From positions 1 to 60,448 of the IMG/VR virus record IMGVR_UViG_3300021479_000021: 60,448 bases of DNA; one strand, written 5' to 3'. The translations under genes were made by a program, and so were the position numbers. Source of the DNA: a virus. The notes beneath the pieces are model-generated. The model had not been told where the DNA came from, did not search any database, and was given only the letters and a program-made list of their open reading frames with translations. This document shows, in pieces, positions 14,881-22,861 of the stretch (position 1 is its first letter; each line of letters starts with the position of its first letter).

Positions 14881-15658
14881 ACATATAAAAATAATCAATA
14901 ATAGAAAATCTCTACTCTGTACATTATGGGGTCCTAAAGAAATAAAACTTTCAGAAAATGTTAATATAATTTTCTCACCAAATGGTACAGGCAAATCTGT
15001 AATGTTAAAAGGTTTAGCTTATTTTACAAGTTGTCAAAAAGGTGGATGGTCCACAGGATTAGATCCATTAGAAGCTAAGCTAGAGGTATTTTCTCCTATG
15101 GAAATAGATTATGTTAAACTAAAAAACAAGAAATCTAAAATTGGAGCTATGAATATTGATTGGGATGGAACACCAACCTACTATTCTAAAGCCATGTTAG
15201 ATGACTCATCTCAGAATATGCAAAATGCTTTATTTGGAATGAATCAAGAAATGAGCCTTGAAGATGCTATAGTGATGCATAAACAAAACTTATCCCAAGG
15301 CCAAACTACAATAACACATTTAAATAACATATTCCAAAGTACCCTTCCTGATATAACATTAGAAAAACATACAGAATCTAATAATATCTGGCAGAAGGCC
15401 GGAAGAATTTTAAGTGATTATGTAAAAACATTACCAAGAGATGGTAAACCAACCATACTCTTAGATGAACCTGACAGAAGTTTTGACTTTATAAATCAAA
15501 GATTCTTCTGGGAAAATGTAAACAAGCTGGCCGAGAAGTTTCAACTGATCATAACTACACATAGTATGTTTGTGTTAACAGATATTGCTAAGGATTTCAA
15601 TATAATAGAAATCACTCCAGGGTATTATAAAAAAGCAAAAGAAATAATAAAAGTATAA
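14873..15658 (+). CDS. ABC/SMC-type ATPase
   Basis: A 261-residue nucleotide-binding domain. Walker A is FSPNGTGKSVML (near residue 40), the ABC signature is NLSQGQTTI (near 142), Walker B is TILLDEPD (near 198) and the switch His is TTHSMFVL. No transporter domain or long coiled coil, so it resembles stand-alone ATPases of the RecF/OLD type. Role unknown. A different frame continues after 15658 (NIEEFLNKNYNMVQLG ...) to a TGA at 15744-15746 that overlaps the next ATG; losing one A in 15649-15652 would make that the native C-terminus. Confidence 0.75.
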   Translation: MIKHIKIINNRKSLLCTLWGPKEIKLSENVNIIFSPNGTGKSVMLKGLAYFTSCQKGGWSTGLDPLEAKLEVFSPMEIDYVKLKNKKSKIGAMNIDWDGTPTYYSKAMLDDSSQNMQNALFGMNQEMSLEDAIVMHKQNLSQGQTTITHLNNIFQSTLPDITLEKHTESNNIWQKAGRILSDYVKTLPRDGKPTILLDEPDRSFDFINQRFFWENVNKLAEKFQLIITTHSMFVLTDIAKDFNIIEITPGYYKKAKEIIKV

Positions 15659-15742
15659 TATAGAAGAATTTCTGAATAAGAACTATAATATGGTTCAATT
15701 AGGAGCACCAGAATGGATAACAGGTAAAAGACCAGAACAATT

Positions 15743-15940
15743 ATGACAGATATATTTAAAAAAGATACCTTTTTGAAATTCAATTCAGAAGATAATAGAA
15801 TCGAACAAATCATTGATGTTGATAATGAAACACTCTTTACAAAAAAAAGTAATGATAAAGTCGTCAAATACAAAGAAAAAGATATTCGAGTAAAGATCTA
15901 CAATGGCCTTTGTACATTACATAAAAATTATCCAGTATGA
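15743..15940 (+). CDS. Small unknown protein
   Basis: A 65-residue charged protein between the ATPase and the array-associated gene. Its stop overlaps the next start as ATGA (15937-15940), so translation of the two is coupled. No family recognised. Confidence 0.65.
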   Translation: MTDIFKKDTFLKFNSEDNRIEQIIDVDNETLFTKKSNDKVVKYKEKDIRVKIYNGLCTLHKNYPV

Positions 15941-16284
15941 CAGCGGAGGATTTTTTGATATTGAAGTTAGGGAGTGTTTCTTTAGACAAAGAATATCCAG
16001 GTAATATCATTATTAAAGATTCGGAAGGATATACTGTGATGTACAATAGAAAAAATCGCTATTTAGAGGTTGATTATATAAATATATGGTCAGTTTTTGA
16101 GAAGCAATATAACATGAATTATACTGATATACAATTATTTATAACTAACATGATGTTGAAGCACCTCAATTGGAGGCCAGAAACACCTTGTTACCAGTGG
16201 GTATGGGAAAACTTTCCGATGTTGAAGCACCTCAATTGGAGGCCAGAAACACCTTTATCAATTGTAGATACACCAGGACCATAG
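15937..16284 (+). CDS. Array-associated small protein, copy B
   Basis: The unique part is about 71 residues: EDFLILKLGSVSL, PGNIIIKDSEGYTVMYN, YINIWSVFEKQYNM and DIQLFI. From residue 72 the frame enters the array; since a repeat plus spacer is 66 nt (22 codons), the peptide LKHLNWRPETP is read twice before a TAG at the end of the second spacer. The same gene family heads arrays A and C. The function is not known; RNA binding or array processing is inference from linkage. It is the last gene of the operon from 14599. Confidence 0.7.
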   Translation: MTAEDFLILKLGSVSLDKEYPGNIIIKDSEGYTVMYNRKNRYLEVDYINIWSVFEKQYNMNYTDIQLFITNMMLKHLNWRPETPCYQWVWENFPMLKHLNWRPETPLSIVDTPGP

Positions 16285-16450
16285 ATGTTGAAGCACCTCA
16301 ATTGGAGGCCAGAAACACCTTTATTGGCAAGTTTAATACCTTCTTCAATGATGTTGAAGCACCTCAATTGGAGGCCAGAAACACCACCATGTTCTCAGGC
16401 TTTAAAAGAAATGAGATGTTGAAACACCTCAAATGGAAAACACAAACAAG
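16152..16450 (+). CRISPR. CRISPR-like array B (four identical repeats plus a degenerate one)
   Basis: Identical 36-nt repeats lie at 16152-16187, 16218-16253, 16284-16319 and 16350-16385 (GATGTTGAAG ... CCTCAATTGGAGG ... AACACC), with a degenerate end repeat at 16415-16450. Spacers are unrelated to one another: three of 30 nt and a last one of 29. The repeat has a CCTC/GAGG stem and near-complementary ends (GATGTT/AACACC). The 36/30 geometry is that of type VI-B arrays. Spacer 2 (16254-16283) matches 19860-19889 perfectly. No cas gene is in the window. Confidence 0.85.
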
Positions 16451-16474
16451 AATATTATAATATCAATATATTCG

Positions 16475-16975
16475 TTAAATGTAATCCACCTCAGCTTCTT
16501 TCCCAAGAAGTTTAAATGCATCTGACTTAATACTTGGCCAATAAAATACAAGTTTATCGTTAACATTACTCATCTCATAACCCGGTAGAAACTTAGGAAA
16601 ATATCTCATATAAGTTTTTGTTCTTTTAGAAACTTCTCCAGTATCACTAGTATCTTTTCTTACACCATTGATAAAAATTATAGAGGTATAATACTCTTTG
16701 TTTAGTTTAATACATTTAAGAATTGCTTTACCTATTGTATTCAAAACTTTAGACATATTCCCTTTATTAGATACTTGAGAAGATGAACCGTTAATAAAGA
16801 AATAAAGCTCCAAATAATAAATATTACTACCTTCTACAACAATATTTTTAGGTACCAATTTAACCGTATACACATCACCAAATTCTGTTTTGAAAATCAT
16901 AGAAAAATTACTCTTCCTTAACGGATAAGTTTCGGATGATTCATTAAACTGCTCAAATGTTTTAAAATAATTCAT
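16475..16975 (-). CDS. Unknown protein with capsid-targeting-like N-terminus
   Basis: About 166 residues from the internal ATG 16975, which places MNYFKTFEQFNESSE at the N-terminus, in line with the shared targeting motif; the longer start at 16996 would bury it. The body is a beta-rich soluble domain with no recognised motif. It faces array B tail to tail. Confidence 0.65.
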   Translation of the reverse strand: MNYFKTFEQFNESSETYPLRKSNFSMIFKTEFGDVYTVKLVPKNIVVEGSNIYYLELYFFINGSSSQVSNKGNMSKVLNTIGKAILKCIKLNKEYYTSIIFINGVRKDTSDTGEVSKRTKTYMRYFPKFLPGYEMSNVNDKLVFYWPSIKSDAFKLLGKEAEVDYI

Positions 16976-17020
16976 TGATCTATATATTAGATACATTTAT
17001 AAACATATGCTATATACAGT

Positions 17021-17446
17021 ATGGTTTTAGACAAGATAGCCTTGGGTGAGAAATATATCAACTACTTAAAAAAAGTAGAAGAATTAATAATTCGAGACCT
17101 GGAGAATACATCAAAGGATTATATTCAAGATCATGAATTTTTCTTTAACAGAAAGGATGAACGAGATAATATACTGAACATGGGTCTGGAACAGCATTCT
17201 GTTTTATCAATGGGTGAGACTTATAGTATACTTACAAACATAGAAAATATGTTAGTGATTGTTATTATTTACAAATCAATTCTAAATAACTCAGCATATA
17301 CAGTCTGTTTAGGTAAAACCAGCAGATCTGGTAAAATAGAATATATCAGTGATACAAAAAAGCACGCCGGAATTATTTTCAAATTCTTTATAAAACTAAA
17401 TATGATTATGAAGAAGAGATATAAAATAGATATTAAGACTCTTTAA
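17021..17446 (+). CDS. Unknown 141-residue protein
   Basis: A soluble helical N-terminus (GEKYINYLKKVEELIIRDL) followed by a beta-rich part and a basic tail. It is perhaps distantly like the family at 1225-2410 but not convincingly. It overlaps the convergent gene at 17443 by 4 nt. Confidence 0.6.
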   Translation: MVLDKIALGEKYINYLKKVEELIIRDLENTSKDYIQDHEFFFNRKDERDNILNMGLEQHSVLSMGETYSILTNIENMLVIVIIYKSILNNSAYTVCLGKTSRSGKIEYISDTKKHAGIIFKFFIKLNMIMKKRYKIDIKTL

Positions 17447-18201
17447 TCTTTAAAAGCGTCTCTACTACCTATTGCTGCATGATACACACTTGCGAAGAAT
17501 AATTCTTTCTTAAGTTCTATTAACTTCTCTGTATGGACACCAAGCTCATTTAATTTATCAGCAAGTTCTGGCTTAAGGTAATAGGCATCTTGATATGAAA
17601 TAGTAGCTTCATGTTTAGAATTAAGTTTTACTTCAGCTAATATTAATCTTGACTTATTTGGAATACTGTATAATTTTTTACCAGCTGCTTCTTGTTTAGT
17701 ATATACTTCCCTTTGAACATTTATAGCATATTTACCACCAGAACCAGGAATAGGCCTAGCTCTCACTACAGCACTCTTATTATCAATCGAATCGTTTTCA
17801 ACATCTTCCAACAGCTTAGAAAACTTCGTAATATTTGTATTAATTGATTCCACAATCTCTGTTAAAGCTTCTGGAGAATACTCTACAATACCATCACCAA
17901 GAACTTTGGCTACATGTATAGGATCTTCACCAGCTTCATCATCGTGATCAACATCTCTATGTAAAACTTCCTCTATAGTCTCCAAATCATGATCCAGATA
18001 GGTATAACAACCATCTTTAGTTAATGGAACAACTTCACCCTCTGGAATACCATTTGTTGTATCACAAAAAACTATACCTTGTGATATAAGCTCTTCTAAT
18101 TCAGCATCAGAAACCAATATACTTGTACCAGATGGATTACCTATTATTTTCTTGTCATACCTGGTAATAAACGATTCAAAGGATTTTACGTACTGCTTCA
18201 T
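17443..18201 (-). CDS. Unknown protein with capsid-targeting-like N-terminus
   Basis: 252 residues starting MKQYVKSFESFITRYDKK. The rest is acidic and contains DHDLETIEEVLHRDVDHDD, possibly metal-binding, and a C-terminal helical part. No enzyme family recognised. Probably a head-packaged protein, judged only by the N-terminal motif. Confidence 0.65.
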   Translation of the reverse strand: MKQYVKSFESFITRYDKKIIGNPSGTSILVSDAELEELISQGIVFCDTTNGIPEGEVVPLTKDGCYTYLDHDLETIEEVLHRDVDHDDEAGEDPIHVAKVLGDGIVEYSPEALTEIVESINTNITKFSKLLEDVENDSIDNKSAVVRARPIPGSGGKYAINVQREVYTKQEAAGKKLYSIPNKSRLILAEVKLNSKHEATISYQDAYYLKPELADKLNELGVHTEKLIELKKELFFASVYHAAIGSRDAFKD

Positions 18202-18252
18202 TAACTTATTTCATTTTTGTTATATATTCGATAGTAAATATATCAAAATATT

Positions 18253-18285
18253 TTTGTAAATATCAAATATAAAATACTATCTTTG
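18253..18285 (+). promoter_or_regulatory. Promoter of the tRNA gene
   Basis: TTTG at 18253-18256, a 21-nt spacer, then TATCTTTG at 18278-18285. The tRNA starts 25 nt later. Confidence 0.6.
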
Positions 18286-18310
18286 TATCAACAAATTCTG
18301 AAAGGAATTT

Positions 18311-18384
18311 GGGCTTTTAGCTCAGGTGGTTAGAGCAACTGACTCATAATCAGTAGGTCCTTGGTTCGAGTCCAAGAAGGCCCA
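18311..18384 (+). tRNA. tRNA with CAU anticodon (Met or Ile2)
   Basis: A full cloverleaf: acceptor GGGCTTT with AAGGCCC (two weak T-G/T-A pairs), D arm AGCTCAGGTGGTTAGAGC, anticodon stem ACTGA/TCAGT with loop CTCATAA (anticodon 18345-18347) and T arm with GGTTCGAGTCC. CCA is not encoded. G1-C72 argues against initiator tRNA. With the very high ATA usage of this DNA, a lysidine-type tRNA-Ile2 is plausible. Confidence 0.9.
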
Positions 18385-18394
18385 CATAATTATT

Positions 18395-19762
18395 TTATCC
18401 AAAACCTAATTCAACATATTCGTGAAAATCTTCTTCAGTTAGAGATTCATCATCATTATCTAAACATGTTATGGAGAATTGTGGTTCTTCAGATAATTTT
18501 GAAATGAATGTATCAACAAAATGTGCAGCAATTTCTAAATCCTGTGCTAAGAAGTCCAAATCATATGTTATATCTAAAATATATTCTTGATCTACTGTGC
18601 CACTTTCATATCTAGTTTCAAAATCAGAAACATTCAATTCCAAATTTACAACTAAATCAGACTTTTCAACTTTCTTTAAAACACTAGGAAACTCATAAAA
18701 AGCTTCAATCAATCTTGGATATAATTCTCTTTTTTTATAATCATCTTCTAAAGCCTCTTCAACATCTTCTTTACTAAATCCAGACTCCTCAAATTCTTCC
18801 ATTGTCAAAAATGTATATTTGACACCAGATAAACGATAAGTTTTCATATTACTTAAATCAGCAGTTGATATAAAATATTTTCTCCATTTTTCTACATAAC
18901 TAACATCTACTTCTGAATCATTTCTAGCATGACAGGCTGAGATGTAACCGTTAGGAATCATCGTCACACCAATCATAGAAAGAATATCTTCTCTTTGTTT
19001 ACTTGTATCCCAAATAAAGAACTGTTTATTTACTTGTTTAACGTATTGTGTAAACAGTTCATCATCTTGTGCTATACACCAAGAAGTATCTTTACCGAGT
19101 TCTTTAGAAGCCTCAAAATTACTAATTAAAGCAATAACAATTGTATCATCTGAATGAATTAATTCGGCTCCTGGAGTATCTTTTACTTTACTAATGATAG
19201 TTTCTACATTAAACTCACCATCAACTCCTTCAATGAATCCCTTGATATGATTATATAATTCACCCACAGTCTTGTTACGAGAAATTTTACTAAAAAGAAC
19301 ATCTTTCAAATAATTTTCTGACAAATCTTTATTATCGGTAACCATTTTATGTAATAATAGAAACAAATTATAAAACTTATCTTCCTGTCCAGTCATAAGA
19401 TTACGAACTTGTTTAGGTACCATATTGATTAATTTCTTAACAGCACTATCGGATTCAATTTTTTCAAAGAAATCAAGTAGTTGCTCATACGTATCAAATT
19501 TAGTAATATCTATTCCAGACGATTGAATATTAAGCCTGTATTTAACAAGTAGATTAAATACCTTATCAAACCACATTTGAATAGACTTATCCTTAGAAGC
19601 TATTTTTATAAACATTGGTAGATATTTTGAATACATTCCACTTAATTTAGCAGCAATAAAACTTAATGAATAAATGTCTTTCGGATCAATATTTAAACCT
19701 CTAGCTATATCTTCGGCCTGTTTCATAGATTCAAACAAGGCGTATGTTTTAAAATATTTCAT
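18395..19762 (-). CDS. SWCI-domain protein with capsid-targeting-like N-terminus
   Basis: 455 residues starting MKYFKTYALFESMKQAEDIA. It shares with the proteins at 44230 and 49675 an N-terminal NxIDPxD segment and a central domain of pattern DTSWCIAQ, about 15 residues, QFFIWD, then IGVTM-x-x-NG-x-I and a region rich in His/Asn. The C-terminal part is acidic. The conserved Cys, Asp and Asn could be catalytic, but no activity is known to me. Together the three look like a family of injected effectors (inference). Confidence 0.65.
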   Translation of the reverse strand: MKYFKTYALFESMKQAEDIARGLNIDPKDIYSLSFIAAKLSGMYSKYLPMFIKIASKDKSIQMWFDKVFNLLVKYRLNIQSSGIDITKFDTYEQLLDFFEKIESDSAVKKLINMVPKQVRNLMTGQEDKFYNLFLLLHKMVTDNKDLSENYLKDVLFSKISRNKTVGELYNHIKGFIEGVDGEFNVETIISKVKDTPGAELIHSDDTIVIALISNFEASKELGKDTSWCIAQDDELFTQYVKQVNKQFFIWDTSKQREDILSMIGVTMIPNGYISACHARNDSEVDVSYVEKWRKYFISTADLSNMKTYRLSGVKYTFLTMEEFEESGFSKEDVEEALEDDYKKRELYPRLIEAFYEFPSVLKKVEKSDLVVNLELNVSDFETRYESGTVDQEYILDITYDLDFLAQDLEIAAHFVDTFISKLSEEPQFSITCLDNDDESLTEEDFHEYVELGFG

Positions 19763-19802
19763 TAATCAATATTGTTAATTTCTAGCCTTATATATTGACT
19801 AA

Positions 19803-20246
19803 CTACAATAACATTCTATTAATCTCTATATCATTATATTCAGTATGTTGTTCGATCCATTTATCAATTGTAGATACACCAGGACCATACCGGCCAATTT
19901 GTAAAGGAATATAATCAATCCGGTAGTCTTCAAAAAACAAAGCTTCATTGTTTAATAATACAAATAAATCATTTTCACCTATATTACCAGTATATTCAAT
20001 TAAAATATCAATATCAGAATTAGATCTGTAGTTACCAATAACTCTACTACCAACAAGAGCTACCTCAAGCACTTTTATACCAGAAGATAACTCCATATCC
20101 AAGACATGTTCTAAATGTACAATTATCTCATCAAAAATTATATCACAATTTTCCAGTGTATCTAAATCCGGATCCGAAATAATTTTATTAGGTTGCGACT
20201 CCTTACGATCAAAATCTTCATCAAATGAATCATTAAAAATCTCCAT
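19803..20246 (-). CDS. Minimal nucleotidyltransferase; contains the array-B spacer match
   Basis: 147 residues with the polymerase-beta-type signature VGSRVIGNYRSNSDIDILIE (near residues 65-84), the GS and DxD metal-binding core. Proteins with this core transfer nucleotides to proteins, RNAs or small molecules, and many are toxins (MNT type) or phage modifiers. The second conserved Asp is likely in YRIDYIPL. Bases 19860-19889 (codons for about GPGVSTIDKW) are identical to spacer 2 of array B, so that spacer RNA is complementary to this mRNA. Confidence 0.75.
   Translation of the reverse strand: MEIFNDSFDEDFDRKESQPNKIISDPDLDTLENCDIIFDEIIVHLEHVLDMELSSGIKVLEVALVGSRVIGNYRSNSDIDILIEYTGNIGENDLFVLLNNEALFFEDYRIDYIPLQIGRYGPGVSTIDKWIEQHTEYNDIEINRMLL
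19860..19889 (+). promoter_or_regulatory. Site identical to array-B spacer 2
   Basis: All 30 bases equal 16254-16283 in the same orientation. The flanks do not match the repeat, so identity ends exactly at the spacer limits. The gene here is on the minus strand; an array transcript would pair with its mRNA about 30-40 nt before the 3' third ends. Confidence 0.85.
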
Positions 20247-20290
20247 AATTTTTATATGATAAAAGTACTTAAAGTTTAAAAATTATTGTT

Positions 20291-20298
20291 TACTTTTG
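20291..20298 (+). promoter_or_regulatory. -7 box upstream of the PTH2-like gene
   Basis: TACTTTTG fits TAnnTTTG, 30 nt before ATG 20328. A GTTT at 20274 is the only candidate -33 element and lies too close. Confidence 0.4.
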
Positions 20299-20327
20299 TA
20301 TAAGTTAATAACATACAAAATTTAAGC

Positions 20328-20795
20328 ATGGCAACATTAAGACAAAGAATGTATATACTAGTACCCTATAATTTAAGTAGTATTCAGAAATCAATTCAAG
20401 CCCTTCATGCTGTAGTTAGGTATCAACTTAAATATGGTCGTTCAAAAGAATATAAACAGTGGGCCACAAAAGACGAAACGGTAATAATTCTTGATGGTGG
20501 GACAAGTAATAAAAAAACTGGTTCTTTAGATAATCTACTAAAAGATCTTAAAAATAGAGATTATAATGTAGAAGCTTTCTACGAACCTGATGCAAATGAT
20601 ATGCTTACCGGTGTAGCAATATTAGCTGATGAAAGAATATGGGATCAAGATAATTATCCAAATTTTGTAAACGAAAATAAAGAAGTATATAATTATAAAA
20701 CAACCAAAGAATATCTTTCATGGGTTAAAGATATAGGTGGTGAAAAAATTGTATATCTACGTGATGTATTAAATTATAAAAAATTAGCCAACTAA
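20328..20795 (+). CDS. Peptidyl-tRNA hydrolase 2 (PTH2)-like protein
   Basis: 155 residues following the PTH2 plan: an opening strand RMYILVPYNLS, the helix SIQALHAVVRY (compare the family's AQxAHA), QW then a strand VIILDGG, a helix LDNLLKDLKNR, a strand VEAFYEP and the loop MLTGVAILAD (family LTxxxxGP). PTH2 frees peptidyl-tRNA. The usual Lys and Gln of the active helix are altered, so a changed substrate or a non-enzymatic role is possible. Followed after 3 nt by the gene at 20799. Confidence 0.5.
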   Translation: MATLRQRMYILVPYNLSSIQKSIQALHAVVRYQLKYGRSKEYKQWATKDETVIILDGGTSNKKTGSLDNLLKDLKNRDYNVEAFYEPDANDMLTGVAILADERIWDQDNYPNFVNENKEVYNYKTTKEYLSWVKDIGGEKIVYLRDVLNYKKLAN

Positions 20796-20798
20796 ACT

Positions 20799-21035
20799 AT
20801 GTGTCAGATAAAACTAAAATATCATACGTATGAACCAGAAAATGGTGATGAACATAATGATTCTAAACTAATAAAATCTCTTCTAGCTGATATTGATATC
20901 GAAGTTGATATTAAAACAGCAGCATCATTATGGAAGAAAAATTCTGATAATAATGATAGTGGATGGTTATTTCTACCCAGCGATGACGAGAGTATTAGAA
21001 ATGTTATGAAATCTGTTATAAGGGATTTAATATAA
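20799..21035 (+). CDS. Small acidic unknown protein
   Basis: 78 residues, acidic, predicted soluble, second gene of a two-gene unit with the PTH2-like gene and followed by a strong terminator. No family recognised. Confidence 0.65.
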   Translation: MCQIKLKYHTYEPENGDEHNDSKLIKSLLADIDIEVDIKTAASLWKKNSDNNDSGWLFLPSDDESIRNVMKSVIRDLI

Positions 21036-21037
21036 AA

Positions 21038-21063
21038 AAAAGACCGGTATAATCCGGTCTTTT
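21038..21063 (+). terminator. Intrinsic terminator
   Basis: Stem AAAAGACCGG/CCGGTCTTTT with loop TATAAT, directly after the gene ending at 21035. The A/T ends would allow function in both directions. Confidence 0.8.
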
Positions 21064-21105
21064 CGATTACTACTATGGGAGCCTAGTATCAATCATGAAT
21101 GAATA

Positions 21106-21705
21106 TTATAGGTTACCAACTTCTCCTTGTGGTACTTCGCTGGTAGGTATTTCACCAACATTATCTAATACTATTTCAGGGATAGGAACATTTGTTACAA
21201 GAAAAGTCTCTCGAATATTTTCCTTATCATAAACGGCAGGACTCTGGAATATGATTATAATTGTTTGCTTCAAATAATCAAACGCTTCCTGAGCTGAACT
21301 TCTACTATAACCTTTTATTTTCAATTCTGGTAATTCAGCTAAGAAGAAATCATAGTCTTTGTACATTTTTATAGGAAACACATATGTCTTATCACCATCT
21401 TTCCCATCAAATTTACCATCACCAATAAATTCACGATTTGGTGCGTAGTATGGTTTTTTATCCCCTACTATAAAATAATCAACCTCATTCAATCGACCCT
21501 GTGACTCAAGGAAATTCATAAGGCCATACACAGGACCATCTATTCTTTCAAGAGCATCATCAAAGGATACATTACTCTTAGAGATCAATTGTAATTCTTT
21601 GATTGTAACAGAAAAAATTTCAGGACTCTCCTGAGGCAGATCTTCTACAGGAAACTTGTATGTGTTACCACGAAAATCCCATGCTAAATATTTATTCTCA
21701 CTCAT
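21106..21705 (-). CDS. Unknown protein, possibly with a HicB-like domain
   Basis: 199 residues. The stretch MYKDYDFFLAELPELKIKGY followed by a helix (SAQEAFDYLKQ) resembles the HicB-type ribonuclease-H-like half domain, but weakly. The tail (SEVPQGEVGNL) is like the N-terminal ELPQGEV linker of the protein at 32805. Upstream DNA has a promoter-like AAAAACTTTTTGA block. Function unknown. Confidence 0.55.
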   Translation of the reverse strand: MSENKYLAWDFRGNTYKFPVEDLPQESPEIFSVTIKELQLISKSNVSFDDALERIDGPVYGLMNFLESQGRLNEVDYFIVGDKKPYYAPNREFIGDGKFDGKDGDKTYVFPIKMYKDYDFFLAELPELKIKGYSRSSAQEAFDYLKQTIIIIFQSPAVYDKENIRETFLVTNVPIPEIVLDNVGEIPTSEVPQGEVGNL

Positions 21706-21793
21706 ATTAAAACTATTTTTTATTTGTGATAGTCTGTTTTTATCAAAAAGTTTTTATAAACTAAACTTTTTTTGAAAAATGTATATAATTATC

Positions 21794-22318
21794 ATGGTAA
21801 CTAAACAATTAAGTAAAAGAGTTCTTCGACTTTTAATAGAGTTCTGTAAGCAAGTACATGAAAAAAGAAAAGATAGAGATAATAATAACAATGATTCCGG
21901 ACCACATAGATTAGATAGAGAACTTGTAGGTAAGATTGGTGAACTTTGTTATGCCTATAAACTAGACCTTATGCATTTATGTGATATGACAATTTATGAG
22001 AGAGGTCAAGTAAAATTAGGAGGAGACTTAGGCAAACATATACATGTTAAAACTTGTCACATAAAATATAAGGGTACAGATTTTGATTCCTGGTTAGTTG
22101 ATATAAATGATGCTATCTATCTTAAACCTTCAGAGGAAGATTTAATTTATCTTGCTTATGCGAATGAAGAAGGTTATTGTGAAATGATTGGTCATGTCAA
22201 AGCCACAGATGTATATAATCGCTGGGAAAAAAGTAAAAAATTAGCTCATAAAAGAGCTATTTACTTAGATGATATTAAAGATCTCATACATGAATTTAAT
22301 TTAAAAACAAATGCTTAA
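21794..22318 (+). CDS. Putative PD-(D/E)XK-like nuclease
   Basis: About 174 residues (an upstream ATG at 21779 is possible). The order GKIGELCYAY (Glu), GGDLGKHIHVKTCH (Asp, then xVK) and WLVDINDA fits restriction-endonuclease-like folds, with His in place of the usual Glu/Asp before VK. A DNA-cleavage role is plausible but not proven. The C-terminus is basic. Confidence 0.45.
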   Translation: MVTKQLSKRVLRLLIEFCKQVHEKRKDRDNNNNDSGPHRLDRELVGKIGELCYAYKLDLMHLCDMTIYERGQVKLGGDLGKHIHVKTCHIKYKGTDFDSWLVDINDAIYLKPSEEDLIYLAYANEEGYCEMIGHVKATDVYNRWEKSKKLAHKRAIYLDDIKDLIHEFNLKTNA

Positions 22319-22334
22319 AGAAGACTTAAATAAA

Positions 22335-22853
22335 CTAAACAAATAAATCTTTTGTAATTTTTACCAGACCACTTTCAATACCATCCTTGAATTGGCAGCG
22401 TCTAGTCATTTGATATACGCTATGATATTCTATAACATCATATAAACGGCTATTCATTTCTTCTTTGAATTTTTTATTTGAAGAATCGCTTTCATCACCA
22501 AGATCCTTTGGACTAAAATCACATTCGTACTTATCAATGTAATCCTTTAAAATCTCAGGAAGTATTGGGTTGTAAATGTACAAACTTATTGGTTTGTTTA
22601 CCTTCTTAAATTTATACAAAAGATTTATCAAAAGTTCCATTTGTTGGTAATCAACAAAGGTATGTTCACAGATTATATTAGAACCTTCTTTTAGATCCAT
22701 GAATTTTTTTATTGTTACTGATTCATTTTCCGGCCAAAAAGCTTCATTGAACCAGTACCAAATCTCACGTTCCTCTTTGAAATTATGTTCGAGTATTTTA
22801 GTAAGGGTCTCAGGAAAATCTTGAGGCCCATCATTATCAATGACTAAATTCAT
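22335..22853 (-). CDS. Unknown 172-residue protein
   Basis: A soluble, acidic protein with aromatic-rich EIWYWFNEAFWPE near residue 30. No family recognised. First of a minus-strand group with the genes at 22862, 23210 and 23448. Confidence 0.6.
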   Translation of the reverse strand: MNLVIDNDGPQDFPETLTKILEHNFKEEREIWYWFNEAFWPENESVTIKKFMDLKEGSNIICEHTFVDYQQMELLINLLYKFKKVNKPISLYIYNPILPEILKDYIDKYECDFSPKDLGDESDSSNKKFKEEMNSRLYDVIEYHSVYQMTRRCQFKDGIESGLVKITKDLFV

Positions 22854-22861
22854 TATAGTGA

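Noticed and set aside
16152-16450. Array B as an ordinary protein tandem repeat
   Set aside because: The repeats are identical at every base, including synonymous positions, and continue beyond the stop codon, while the intervening 30 nt are unrelated. That fits nucleic-acid function.
12997-16450. A complete type V CRISPR locus (TnpB-like protein as effector of array B)
   Set aside because: The nuclease is on the opposite strand in a separate unit, is short for Cas12, and no adaptation genes or tracr anti-repeat are seen. The link remains only a hypothesis.
17021-17446. Fourth member of the 1225-2410 paralog family
   Set aside because: Only the general composition is similar; the AERTIF motif is missing.
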